From contig CAZWYF010000008.1 of assembly GCA_964637835.1 (NCBI GenBank), forward strand, positions 1 through 64,000: a stretch of 64,000 nt of DNA, read 5' to 3'. Below are positions 35,715 to 44,427 of this stretch, one piece after another. The notes beneath the pieces were generated by a model. It saw nothing but the letters and a program-made list of their open reading frames with translations, was not told the origin of the DNA and ran no database searches. This DNA comes from Glo-17 sp964637835. GTDB taxonomy: Bacteria > Krumholzibacteriota > Krumholzibacteriia > LZORAL124-64-63. Position 1 is the first letter of the stretch; the number at the start of each line of letters is the position of its first letter. The translations under genes were made by a program, and so were the position numbers.

Positions 35715-37748
35715 TCAGAAGCGGTGCGCGGCCGAGAGCAGGAACGTCCGGCCCGCCATGATGACGCCCGGGATCTCGGCGTGACGACGGTCGCCGAGGT
35801 TCTGGCCGTCCAGCCGCAGCGTCCAGGGGCCGCGTTGCAGCGTCAGCCTGGCCGCCAGGACCACCGCCTCGGCGAAGGCCGCGTCGCCGCCGGTGCGCTC
35901 GAGCCAGCGCCCGGTGACCACCAGCTGCAGCTCCGGGCTCAGGATCACGGACGCCTGACCGGTCAGGTGGTGCCGGGGCACCACCAGGGCGTACTTCGCC
36001 TCCGCTCCGGCAGGCACGTTCAGCTCCTTGTGCAGGTACTGGTAGCCGAGCGTGACGGCGTGGCCGCGGCCGTGACGCCAGCCCGCGTCCAGCTGCACAC
36101 CGCGTACCAGGCCCTCGGCGGCGTTGCGGACCACCCAGACCGTGTCGCCGGGTGCGCGGACCCAGTCGATCACCTGATCCTCGTGACGGGCGAAGGTGGT
36201 GGCCGACGCCAGCCAGGGGCCGCCGTCGTGGCGGATGCCGGCGTCCCAGGCCCAGGCCTCTTCCGGGGCCAGGGCCGGGTCGGCCCGGTTGTAGGGATCC
36301 TCGTGGTACCGTTCGGTGAACGTGGGGACGCGGTGGACCGAGCCCAGCGAGGCATGCACGGTCCATGCGGGCCGGGGCTGCCAGGCGGCCGCCGCGGCGA
36401 GCTGACCGCGGGGCGACCACCGGTCGCGCAGGTCCACGCGGCCACCCAGCTGCAGGCGCCACCGCTCGCCATGGCGCGCGAGTTGCAGCGCGCCGCCCGC
36501 CTGGCGCCGGACGCGGTCGCCCAGGGCGGGGGCGGGGGCGCCGTCGCGGATGCCGTCGGAGTCGAGGTCCTCGTAGGCGCCCTCGAGATCGCCGGCCAGG
36601 GTCCAGTGCCGGTCCAGGGGCCAGGCGGCGCGCACGCCCGTGAGCAGACGGCGAGAGACATGGCGGTTCCGGTACCGGTCCGGGGCATCGCGCCAGAGGG
36701 TGAAGGCGTCACGGTGGCGGCGGCCGGCCACGCGCGGCTCGATCACCAGGTCGCCCAGCTGCCGGCGATGGCGCGCGGTGACCACCAGCGTGGCGGTCTC
36801 CTCGTACCCGGCGGTGGGCGCGTAGAAGTCGCGGGCGCCGAAGCGGCGATCGGCCCAGCCGACGAGGACGTCGCTGCGGCGTCCCGGCGCCGCGTCGAGG
36901 TAGCGCAGGGTGGCGGTGGCCAGGTCGGCGTCGCGGCCGCTCCAGGCCCCGTCCACCGTGTGGCCGTCGGTGCGGAAACGCCCGGCGGAGGCGCGCAGGC
37001 CCCGTCCCTGGTCGGCGATGGGGGCCCGCGGGTCGCGGCCCGGGGCCGCGGGGCCGTCGAGGGAGAGGTCCAGGTCGCCATGGACCGACCAGGTCCCGTC
37101 CGGCCCGCCCATGGCGCCCACCTCGCCGCCGGTGCCGCGGGCCGGCGCCACGGGGATCACGTTCACCGTGCCGCCGAGCGCGCCGCCGCCGAAGAGCAGC
37201 GAGCCATGGCCGGGCAGGATCTCCAGGCGGGCGATGTCCCGCAGGGCCAGGGGGAGGTTCAGGCTGTGGTGGCCGGTCTGGGGGTCGGAGACGTCGATCC
37301 CGTCCAGCAGCACGCGCACCTGCTCGAAGGTGGAGCCCCGGATGGAGAGGTCGGACTGCACGCCCCACGCCTGGCGCTGGCCCGTGACCACCGACGGCTC
37401 GGTGGCCAGGGCGTCGGGGATCGCACGCAGGGGAGCGGACGCCAGATCCCCGGCGTCCTGGACCGCCACCGGGCGGATCGCGCCGGGCAGGGCGGCGGCG
37501 ACCCGGCCGCCAGGGACGTCCACCGGCGCGACCACGAAGAGCGTGTCGCCGCCCACCACGATGATGGAATCGGTGACGGCGGGGAGGCCCGCGGGGCGCT
37601 CCTCGCCGGGGGGAGCGGGCTGGCCCGCGGCGAGGCTCGCGGTCAGGCTCGCGGTCAGGCCGGCGGTCAGGCTGACCGCCAGCGGCACCATCGCGGCGAG
37701 CCGGCGGCCAGCGCGGGCGGCGGGGTGGTGGCGGGGGGCACGGGACAT
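35715..37748 (-). CDS. TonB-dependent outer-membrane receptor
   Basis: About 677 residues. The signal peptide includes a repetitive stretch (LTAGLTASLTASLAAG). A TonB-box-like VTDSIIVVG precedes the plug domain (LSIRGSTFEQVRVLLDGIDVSDPQTGHH, LEILPGHGSLLFGGGALGGTVNV). A 22-strand-type barrel follows, ending in an aromatic C-terminal strand (FLLSAAHRF), typical of BAM-inserted proteins. It would import a scarce ligand (siderophore, cobalamin or glycan) using TonB energy; the ligand is unknown. I prefer the ATG at 37748 with GGAG upstream over a GTG at 37787. Confidence 0.9.
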   Translation of the reverse strand: MSRAPRHHPAARAGRRLAAMVPLAVSLTAGLTASLTASLAAGQPAPPGEERPAGLPAVTDSIIVVGGDTLFVVAPVDVPGGRVAAALPGAIRPVAVQDAGDLASAPLRAIPDALATEPSVVTGQRQAWGVQSDLSIRGSTFEQVRVLLDGIDVSDPQTGHHSLNLPLALRDIARLEILPGHGSLLFGGGALGGTVNVIPVAPARGTGGEVGAMGGPDGTWSVHGDLDLSLDGPAAPGRDPRAPIADQGRGLRASAGRFRTDGHTVDGAWSGRDADLATATLRYLDAAPGRRSDVLVGWADRRFGARDFYAPTAGYEETATLVVTARHRRQLGDLVIEPRVAGRRHRDAFTLWRDAPDRYRNRHVSRRLLTGVRAAWPLDRHWTLAGDLEGAYEDLDSDGIRDGAPAPALGDRVRRQAGGALQLARHGERWRLQLGGRVDLRDRWSPRGQLAAAAAWQPRPAWTVHASLGSVHRVPTFTERYHEDPYNRADPALAPEEAWAWDAGIRHDGGPWLASATTFARHEDQVIDWVRAPGDTVWVVRNAAEGLVRGVQLDAGWRHGRGHAVTLGYQYLHKELNVPAGAEAKYALVVPRHHLTGQASVILSPELQLVVTGRWLERTGGDAAFAEAVVLAARLTLQRGPWTLRLDGQNLGDRRHAEIPGVIMAGRTFLLSAAHRF

Positions 37749-37833
37749 GGCGCGGACTCCGGTCAGCGGTGATGGTGTCTCGCGCACAAGATCGCCACCG
37801 CAGCCCGGCAGGCAAGACCGCAGGTCGCCGGGA

Positions 37834-38202
37834 TCATTCCTCGCTGAGCTCGCGCACGGCCGCGAGGATCTCCTCGTTCTTGAAGGGCTTGCGGATGGCC
37901 CGGTCGGCCCCGAGGAGCCGGGCGGAGTGGAGGTAGTTCTCCGGCGTGGACCGGCCGCCGCCGCTGATGGCGATCACCTTCAGCTGGGGGTGTTCGCGTC
38001 GCAGATCGAGGATGGTCTCGATCCCGTCCTTCTCGGGCATGATGATGTCCGTGATCACCACCTGGGTGGGGTGGTCGTGGAACGCGGCCACGCCGTCGCG
38101 GCCGTTGGCGGCGGCCGACACCTCGTGACCGGCCCGGCCGAGCACCGCCACCAGGTAGTCGCGCACCTCTTGATCGTCTTCGATAACCAGGACGGTGGCC
38201 AT
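37834..38202 (-). CDS. Single-domain response regulator (CheY-like)
   Basis: 122 residues, one receiver domain only. Acidic pocket EDD (residues 8-10), phosphoacceptor D52 in VVITDIIMPEKDG, conserved Ser in ISGGG (Thr/Ser position) and lysine in IRKPF. There is no output domain, so it must act by protein contact. Tandem paralogue of the gene directly upstream; both share AANGR and ISGG segments. No histidine kinase lies beside them. Confidence 0.88.
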   Translation of the reverse strand: MATVLVIEDDQEVRDYLVAVLGRAGHEVSAAANGRDGVAAFHDHPTQVVITDIIMPEKDGIETILDLRREHPQLKVIAISGGGRSTPENYLHSARLLGADRAIRKPFKNEEILAAVRELSEE

Positions 38203-38220
38203 ACGATTGCCTCCGCGGAT

Positions 38221-38625
38221 TCAGTTACGATCGGGTCGGCTCTCCTCCGCCCCCGACGGCGGCCCGACGATGTCCTGCACCGCGGCCACCAGCGTGCTCG
38301 GGGCGATGGGCTTGCCGAAGACCCGGTCGGCGCCGCATAGCTCGGCGGCATTCAGATAGGTACGGTTGCTGCCGCGCGCCCCGCCGCTGATGGCGATGAC
38401 CGCGACGCCCGGATACTCGCGTCTCAGCTCGATGATGGTCTCGAGCCCCTCCTTCTCGGGCATCACCAGGTCGGTGATCACCAGATCGACCGCGTTGCGG
38501 CGGCACGCGTGGATCCCCTCCCGTCCATTGGCCGCGGCCATCACCTCGTAGCCGGCGCGCCGCAGGGCGGTGACCAGGAAATCGCGCACGTCCGGCTCGT
38601 CGTCGATCACCAGGATCCTCTGCAT
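38221..38625 (-). CDS. Single-domain response regulator (CheY-like, paralogue)
   Basis: 134 residues, one receiver domain with DDE (8-10), phosphoacceptor D52 in LVITDLVMPEKEG, AISGGAR and lysine in FGKPI. A 15-residue hydrophilic tail follows. The start MQRILVIDD at 38625 has GGGAG upstream; an ATG at 38646 would add seven residues. It lies 18 nt upstream of its paralogue on the same strand and divergent from the antiporter-EIIA gene. Partner kinase unknown. Confidence 0.88.
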   Translation of the reverse strand: MQRILVIDDEPDVRDFLVTALRRAGYEVMAAANGREGIHACRRNAVDLVITDLVMPEKEGLETIIELRREYPGVAVIAISGGARGSNRTYLNAAELCGADRVFGKPIAPSTLVAAVQDIVGPPSGAEESRPDRN

Positions 38626-38788
38626 GACGCTCCCAGCGCCGGACATCCGGCTCTTCCGGTACGCCGCGACACGGGCGGTCCGGCCGGCTCCCCGGCGGGT
38701 CGAGCGAGCCGGCGAGCGTTACCGGTCCGATCCTAGCCGCCGGGGCGGAGCTTGCCAACTCGAAATCCTGCCCGGGGCCAGCCGATCC

Positions 38789-38816
38789 TTGCCACGCTCG
38801 CTGCACCGGGTATGCT
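38789..38816 (+). promoter_or_regulatory. Candidate promoter of the antiporter-EIIA gene
   Basis: TTGCCA (38789-38794), 16 nt, TATGCT (38811-38816); transcription would start near 38823, about 23 nt before the ATG at 38846. Confidence 0.4.
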
Positions 38817-38845
38817 ACGGGGCCGCGACGGACCAGCGAAGCGAG

Positions 38846-40549
38846 ATGGCATTGTCGACGTTCCTCGGCCACGAACTGGTGATCCTGGCGCTGCTGACCC
38901 TCGCCGGCCTGCTCGGCGGGGAGGGCGCCAGGCGCCTGCATCTGCCCGCGGTCACGGGCCAGATCCTGGCCGGCGTGATGCTCGGGCCCTCGATCCTCGG
39001 CGTGTTCTCCCACGAGACCACCGTCGCCCTGGCGCCGGTGATCGACTTCGCGCTCGGCCTGATCGCCATGGCGGTGGGCAGCCACCTGTACCTGCATCGC
39101 CTGAAGACGGCGGCGCCCCGCCTGGGCCGGCTGGTGCTCGCCGAGGCGCTGCTGCCGCCGGCGCTGGTCGCATCCGCCGTGCTGCTGCTGGGACTGGGCA
39201 ACTGGCAGTTCGCCCTGCTGCTGGGCACCCTGGCGGTCTCCACCGCCCCGGCGACCATCGTCGCCGTGGTCAAGGAGACCCGCTCGCGGGGGCTGTTCGT
39301 CTCCACGCTCATGGCGGCGGTGGCGCTGAACAACATCGCCTGCATCACGCTGTTCGAGATGGCCTTCACCGCGGTCCAGGTCACCTCCGAGGCGACCGGC
39401 CGTGGGCTGGGGCCGATCCTGCTGGCGCCGCTGCAGCAGCTGGCCGGCGCGGTGCTGATCGGTGGCGGGGTCGGGGCCATCACCGCGGCGCTGAGCCGGC
39501 ACGTCTACGCTCCCGACAAGCTGGCCACCGTCTCGCTCGTCTCGCTGCTGGTGGCGGTGGGCGTGGCCGACGCCATGGGCGTCTCCTCGCTGCTGACCTG
39601 CCTGTTCCTGGGGGCCGCCCTGGCCAACCTGGCCCACGAGAAGGAGGAGGTGGGCCACCGCGCGTTCGCCGCCTTCGAGCCGGCCATCCTGGCGGTGTTC
39701 TTCACCGTCGCCGGCCTGGAGTTCGACCTGACGTACCTGGCGCCGGCGGGGCTGGTCTCGCTGGTGGTGATCCTGGCGCGCGGGGTGGGCAAGGTGGGCG
39801 GCGCCTGGCTGGCCATGGCCATGTCCACGGCCCCGCGGTCCCTGCGCGAGAACCTGGGGCTGGCGCTCATCCCGCAGGCCGGCGTGGCCGTGGCGCTGCT
39901 GCTGAAGGTCCGCGAGAGCCCGCTCTACGACACCGTCGGCGAGCTCTTCCTCGCCGTGGGCGTGACCACCGTGGCGCTCAACGAGATCCTGGGCCCCTTC
40001 ACGGCCCGCTGGGCCCTGCGGCGCTCCGGCGACCTGGGCAAGGACCGCCCGCGCCTCATCGACTTCCTGCACGAGTACAACATCGTCACCGACTTCCGGG
40101 CGGGGTCCAAGCAGGAGGCCATCGCCGCCCTGGTGGACCTGCTGGTCCGCAGCAACCGCCTGACCGCCGTGGACCGCGAGGCGCTCACCGCCGAGGTGGT
40201 CCGCCGCGAGCAGGCCATGTCCACGTGCATCGGCCGCGGGCTCTTCGTGCCGCATGCCGAGTTCGAGGACGTGCCGCAGGTGATGGGCGTGATGGCCATC
40301 AGCAGCGAGGGCCTGGATCTCGAGACACCCGACGGCCTGCCCGTCCACTGCATCGCCCTGCTGGTGGTGCCGCCGCACGAGCGCAAGCGGCACCTGGAGG
40401 TCCTGGCGGCGCTGGCCCGCTCGGTGGGGTCGGACCCGGACATCCAGACCCAGCTCTATCACGCGCACAGCCCGGCCCACGTCTGCGAGATCCTCCATGC
40501 CGAGGAATTCGAGGACTTCAACTACTTCCTGGAGGAGGAGCCGGCCTGA
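38846..40549 (+). CDS. CPA2 cation:proton antiporter fused to PTS EIIA domain
   Basis: 567 residues. Residues 1 to about 395 form a Kef/NapA-type antiporter with about 12 helices (LPAVTGQILAGVMLGPSILG, FFTVAGLEFDLTYLAP). Residues from about 410 on form an EIIA domain of the PtsN class (LIDFLHEYNIVTDF), with the phosphorylatable histidine H470 in LFVPHAEF. The domain order suggests that the phosphorylation state of a PTS-type relay, or binding of a small ligand, regulates K+ or Na+/H+ exchange. A separate ptsN lies at 3.7-4.1 kb, and TrkAH is at 10-12.8 kb. The ATG is placed by the start of the first helix. Confidence 0.88.
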   Translation: MALSTFLGHELVILALLTLAGLLGGEGARRLHLPAVTGQILAGVMLGPSILGVFSHETTVALAPVIDFALGLIAMAVGSHLYLHRLKTAAPRLGRLVLAEALLPPALVASAVLLLGLGNWQFALLLGTLAVSTAPATIVAVVKETRSRGLFVSTLMAAVALNNIACITLFEMAFTAVQVTSEATGRGLGPILLAPLQQLAGAVLIGGGVGAITAALSRHVYAPDKLATVSLVSLLVAVGVADAMGVSSLLTCLFLGAALANLAHEKEEVGHRAFAAFEPAILAVFFTVAGLEFDLTYLAPAGLVSLVVILARGVGKVGGAWLAMAMSTAPRSLRENLGLALIPQAGVAVALLLKVRESPLYDTVGELFLAVGVTTVALNEILGPFTARWALRRSGDLGKDRPRLIDFLHEYNIVTDFRAGSKQEAIAALVDLLVRSNRLTAVDREALTAEVVRREQAMSTCIGRGLFVPHAEFEDVPQVMGVMAISSEGLDLETPDGLPVHCIALLVVPPHERKRHLEVLAALARSVGSDPDIQTQLYHAHSPAHVCEILHAEEFEDFNYFLEEEPA

Positions 40550-40582
40550 ACGCCGACCGCCCGGCAGGACGCCCGACCGGCC

Positions 40583-40682
40583 NNNNNNNNNNNNNNNNNN
40601 NNNNNNNNNNNNNNNNNNNNNNNNNNNNNNNNNNNNNNNNNNNNNNNNNNNNNNNNNNNNNNNNNNNNNNNNNNNNNNNNNN
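40583..40682. other. Assembly gap (100 N)
   Basis: Exactly 100 unknown bases in a non-coding spacer. The 13 bases before the gap (CGCCCGACCGGCC) are identical to the 13 after it, so the contig ends may simply overlap. No gene is affected. Confidence 0.95.
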
Positions 40683-40722
40683 CGCCCGACCGGCCACCGC
40701 GGCGGGATCGCGGTCCCCGGAC

Positions 40723-40752
40723 TGCAACCCCGGCCGACGCCGCACGTAGTCT
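40723..40752 (+). promoter_or_regulatory. Candidate promoter of the ABC exporter genes
   Basis: TGCAAC (40723-40728), 18 nt, TAGTCT (40747-40752). The -35 box is poor; the TAGTCT box resembles those before hppD and the M16 genes. It lies about 44 nt upstream of the ATG at 40796. Confidence 0.28.
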
Positions 40753-40795
40753 GGTTCCGGTGCCCTGGCAACCTCCTCGATCGGAGCCGCGCCCG

Positions 40796-41761
40796 ATGAG
40801 CGAACAGCCTCCCGTGACCATCCGGGTGAAGGACCTCACCTTCGCCTACCGCCGCGACCCCGCCCTGCAGGACGTGAGCTTCGAGCTGACGCCCGGCGCC
40901 GTGGGACTGCTGGGCCCCAATGGCTCGGGCAAGACCACGCTCCTGCGGGCGCTCATGGGCCAGATCGGCGTCTCGCCAGGCCAGGTGGAGGTGGGCGGTC
41001 TGGACATGGCCCGCCGCGCCCGCCGTGGTCGGGCCCTGCTGGGCTGGATGCCCGAGCGCGGGGGCATCATCCCCGGCTTCAGCGGCGTGGCCCTGGTGGC
41101 CTACCTGGGCGAGCTGGCCGGCATGCCCCGCCAGGACGCCATGCAGCGCGCCCACGAGGTGCTGCACTTCGTGGGCCTGGGCGACGAGCGCTACCGCCCG
41201 TGCGAGACCTACAGCCAGGGCATGCGCCAGCGCCTGAAGCTGGCCAGCGCCCTCGTGCACGACCCCCGCTGGCTGCTCCTGGACGAGCCCACCAGCGGGC
41301 TGGACCCGGGCGGTCGCGCCGACATGCTCGACCTGGTGGCCGACCTCGCCGGGCGCAAGGGCATGGGCGTGATCCTCTCGACCCACCTGCTGGCGGACGT
41401 GGAGGCGGTCTGCCACGAGATCCTCGTGCTGCGGCGCGGGCGGCTCCTGGACCGCAAGACCGTCTCCGGCCGCGACGCCACCGGCACCCACGCCTTCGAG
41501 ATCACCGGCTTCGGCGACGAGGAGGCGTTCGTCGCCGGCCTGCGGCGGCTGGCCAGGACCGTGGAGCAGGACGGCCGCCACCTCACCGCGCTCATCGATC
41601 TGGACGCGCTGCCCGCGGGCGACGGCCCGCCCACCGCCCGCGCGGTGCGCCAGCTGCTGGAGCTGGCGGCGGCCTGCGACTACGCGCCGCGCCGTCTGCG
41701 CCGCCGCCCGGTCACCTTCGCCGACCAGTTCCACGACCTCATCCGGCAGGAGGAGAGCTGA
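40796..41761 (+). CDS. ABC transporter ATP-binding protein
   Basis: 321 residues. Walker A LLGPNGSGKTTL, signature YSQGMRQRLKLA, Walker B WLLLDEPTSGLDP and H-loop STHLLADV are all intact, so it is an active ATPase of the ABC-2 exporter class. A C-terminal extension of about 90 residues is typical of these ATPases. It starts an operon of two ATPase/permease pairs plus a DNA glycosylase, all overlapping or within 10 nt. The ATG at 40796 has GGAG upstream. The stop shares one base with the next ATG (TGATG). Confidence 0.92.
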   Translation: MSEQPPVTIRVKDLTFAYRRDPALQDVSFELTPGAVGLLGPNGSGKTTLLRALMGQIGVSPGQVEVGGLDMARRARRGRALLGWMPERGGIIPGFSGVALVAYLGELAGMPRQDAMQRAHEVLHFVGLGDERYRPCETYSQGMRQRLKLASALVHDPRWLLLDEPTSGLDPGGRADMLDLVADLAGRKGMGVILSTHLLADVEAVCHEILVLRRGRLLDRKTVSGRDATGTHAFEITGFGDEEAFVAGLRRLARTVEQDGRHLTALIDLDALPAGDGPPTARAVRQLLELAAACDYAPRRLRRRPVTFADQFHDLIRQEES

Positions 41762-42618
41762 TGCCGGTCCACGAGCGAGGCTACACCCACTGGCAACCCT
41801 CGGGCCTGCGCGCGGCGCCGCCGTGGTGGGTGATCGCGCGCCGCGGGCTGGCCGCGCCGCTGCGCAAGCGCGCCAACCTGGCCGTCCTGGTGGTGGCGTG
41901 GGTCCCGGCGCTGGTGATGGGCGTGCAGGTCTACACCAAGGCCAAGGCCGGCCAGCTGGCCGAGCTGGCCGCCGGCGTGGGCTGGGGCGACATCAGCCCG
42001 GCGGGGTTCCTGACCTTCGTCGAGCGCCAGGATTTCTTCGTCTTCCTGGTGGTCGCCATGCTCGGCGCGGGCCTCATCGCCCGCGACCGCGAGGAGAACG
42101 GCCTGTCGCTCTACTTCTCCCGGCCGCTGAGCCTGGCCGACTACCTGGCCGGCAAGGCGCTGGTGATCCTGGGCGGGTACCTGGCGATCACGCTGGTGCC
42201 GGCGCTGCTGCTCTGTCTCTTCGCGTACCTGATCGAGCCGACGGCCGCGGGACTGGACCTGCTGCTGCTGACTCCCCTGCGGCTGACGCTCCTGACGCTC
42301 CTGACGGGGACGGCGCTCTCGCTGATCATGCTGGCCTTCAGCAGCCTGGGGACGCGCACGGTCCTGGTGATCGTCTGGTGGGCGGTGCTCTGCCTGGGCG
42401 GCGATGCCGTGGCCGGCATGGGCGGCGGCCTGAACGTGGATCTGCTGCAGTACGCGGACTTCCTGGGCCACTGGGCCAACGCCGGCGTCCTGGCGCTCGG
42501 CGGCGAGCCCCGCCTGCCCTTCTCGCCCTGGATCAGCCTGGTGCTCTGCCTCATGATGACCGCCGGCGCCGCGGCCGTCCTGCGCGCCCGGGTCCGGCCC
42601 GTGGAGGTGGTCGCATGA
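41761..42618 (+). CDS. ABC-2 type transporter permease
   Basis: 285 residues with about six membrane helices. GAGLIARDREENGLSLYFSRPLSLADYL is the characteristic cytosolic segment of ABC-2 permeases after the second helix. It forms the membrane half for the ATPase encoded just upstream. The cargo cannot be read from sequence. ATG overlaps the preceding stop; the stop overlaps the next ATG by 4 nt. Confidence 0.87.
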   Translation: MPVHERGYTHWQPSGLRAAPPWWVIARRGLAAPLRKRANLAVLVVAWVPALVMGVQVYTKAKAGQLAELAAGVGWGDISPAGFLTFVERQDFFVFLVVAMLGAGLIARDREENGLSLYFSRPLSLADYLAGKALVILGGYLAITLVPALLLCLFAYLIEPTAAGLDLLLLTPLRLTLLTLLTGTALSLIMLAFSSLGTRTVLVIVWWAVLCLGGDAVAGMGGGLNVDLLQYADFLGHWANAGVLALGGEPRLPFSPWISLVLCLMMTAGAAAVLRARVRPVEVVA

Positions 42619-43550
42619 GCGATCGCGACACCATCCGGCTGGAGGCCCGCGAGGTGGGCAAGTGGTTCGGCGAGGTGGTGGCCGTGGGGCGCTGCTCGCT
42701 GGAGGTGGGCGGCGGCGTGGTGGGCCTGCTCGGTCAGAACGGCGCCGGCAAGACCACCCTCTTCAAGCTGCTGGCGGGGCTGATCACGCCCAGCCGGGGC
42801 GAGGTGCTGCTCGACGGCCTGCCGCTGCGCGAGCACGTGGGCCTCTATCGCCGCGTGGGCTTCTGCCCCGAGAGCGACGCCCTGCCCGGCTGGCTCACCG
42901 GCCGGGAATTCCTCACCATGCTGGTGCGGCTGGCGGGCGTGCCCGGCCCGCGGGTGCGCGCCCGCGTGGACGAGCTGCTCGGCCGCTTCGAGCTCACCGC
43001 GGCCGCCGGCCGCCGTCTGGGCGGCTACTCCAAGGGCATGCGCCAGAAGCTCAAGCTGGCCCAGGCCCTGGCCCATGATCCGGACATCCTCTTCATGGAC
43101 GAGCCGCTCAACGGCATGGATCCCGAGAGCCGCCACGACGCCGTGCTCGCCATCCGCCACCTGGGGGAGGAGGGCCGCACCGTGCTGGTCTCCAGCCACA
43201 TCCTGCCCGAGGTGGAGGAGATGACCCGGCGCATCATCCTCATCCACCGCGGCAAGGTGCTGGCCGAGGGCGACGTCACCGAGATCCGCGACCTGATCCC
43301 CGAGCATCCCACGGTGGTGGCCCTGCGCAGCGACCAGCCCCGGGCCCTGGCGGCCGACCTGGTCCGTCGCCCGCACGTGGTGGGCGTGGAGTACGAGGGC
43401 GACGACCGCGTCATCGTCCGCACCGACCACGCCATGGCGTTCTATCGCGCGCTGCCGCAGATGCTCCTCGAGTCCGGCCTGGCCATCGAGGAGATCCACA
43501 CCCTGGACGACAACCTCGAGTCGGTCTTCAGCTACCTGACCGGAGACTGA
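42615..43550 (+). CDS. ABC transporter ATP-binding protein (second)
   Basis: 311 residues. Walker A LLGQNGAGKTTLF, signature YSKGMRQKLKLA, Walker B ILFMDEPLNGMDP and H-loop SSHILPEV. The C-terminal domain of about 90 residues (VVALRSDQPRALAADLV) is regulatory in type. It is a paralogue of the upstream ATPase. With one permease on each side it may pair with the following one or form a heterodimer. ATG overlaps the permease stop (ATGA). Confidence 0.92.
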   Translation: MSDRDTIRLEAREVGKWFGEVVAVGRCSLEVGGGVVGLLGQNGAGKTTLFKLLAGLITPSRGEVLLDGLPLREHVGLYRRVGFCPESDALPGWLTGREFLTMLVRLAGVPGPRVRARVDELLGRFELTAAAGRRLGGYSKGMRQKLKLAQALAHDPDILFMDEPLNGMDPESRHDAVLAIRHLGEEGRTVLVSSHILPEVEEMTRRIILIHRGKVLAEGDVTEIRDLIPEHPTVVALRSDQPRALAADLVRRPHVVGVEYEGDDRVIVRTDHAMAFYRALPQMLLESGLAIEEIHTLDDNLESVFSYLTGD

Positions 43551-43560
43551 GGGAGAGCCC

Positions 43561-44427
43561 ATGAACCCGACCCCCGGCACCACGTCCCCAGGCCCCGCCG
43601 TCGGCGGCGCGCCGCCGCCCCTGGCCGACGCCGTCGCCATCCTCGCCGTGGCCGCCGCCACCTGGCGCGAGCTGGCCCGGCGCAAGCGGCTGCTGAGCCT
43701 GGCGCTGCTGCTCATGCTGCCGGTGCTCCTGCTCATCGCCGTGAAGTTCTGGTACCCGGGCGAACTCGACCCGGAGCTGCTCATGGCCCTGCTCTCCAGC
43801 GAGGTCTACGTGGTGTTCCTGCTGCCGGTCACCGCCATGGCCGTGGGCGCCCCGGCCATCAGCGAACCCATCGCCGAGGGGACCCTGGTCTACTTCTGGA
43901 CCCGCCCGCTCCGGCGCCACGCCCTCTACCTCGGACGCATCCTGGCCGCCGCCGTGGTGGCCTGCGTCATGGTGCTGCTCTCCCAGACGGCGGTATTCAC
44001 CACCCTGCTGGTGGGCGGCTTCGGTTCCTTCTCCCTGGACATGGTGCGCCTGCACGCGGAGATGACCGTGGTCACGCTGCTGGGCGCCCTGGCCTACACG
44101 GCGCTGTTCGGCATGTTCGGCGCCGCGGTGAAGAAGCCCCTGATCCCGGCCCTGATCTTCGCCTTCGGCTGGGAGGTGATGGTCTCGGGCATCCCCCAGC
44201 GGATCCAGGAGTGGACCCTGCGGTTCCACCTGCGCAACCTGGTGGAATGGCCCGACACCGAGCCGACCGACCTGCGTGGCGTGCTGGAGTACCTGCTCGA
44301 CAACGCCGTGCAGCGCGAGCCCGTACCGGAGTGGCGCTCGGCGGCGGTCCTGCTGCTGGTGGTGGCGGCGACCACCGCCCTGGGCGTGCTGGCCCTGCGC
44401 CGCCGTCAGCTCGATCGCCAGGGATGA
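43561..44427 (+). CDS. ABC-2 type transporter permease (second)
   Basis: 288 residues with about six helices. AAPSEP-type segment GAPAISEPIAEGTLVYFWTRPLRRHALYLGR-like loop is the conserved cytosolic element of ABC-2 permeases (residues about 97-125). It begins 10 nt after the second ATPase stop, and its own stop overlaps the DNA glycosylase ATG. Probably the membrane partner of the second ATPase. Substrate unknown. Confidence 0.85.
   Translation: MNPTPGTTSPGPAVGGAPPPLADAVAILAVAAATWRELARRKRLLSLALLLMLPVLLLIAVKFWYPGELDPELLMALLSSEVYVVFLLPVTAMAVGAPAISEPIAEGTLVYFWTRPLRRHALYLGRILAAAVVACVMVLLSQTAVFTTLLVGGFGSFSLDMVRLHAEMTVVTLLGALAYTALFGMFGAAVKKPLIPALIFAFGWEVMVSGIPQRIQEWTLRFHLRNLVEWPDTEPTDLRGVLEYLLDNAVQREPVPEWRSAAVLLLVVAATTALGVLALRRRQLDRQG

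Noticed and set aside
38655..41734. Long minus-strand frame through the first N gap
   Set aside because: It only joins because Ns translate as unknown residues; both sides are antisense to the antiporter and ABC genes. The true gene at its end is the small response regulator at 38221-38625.
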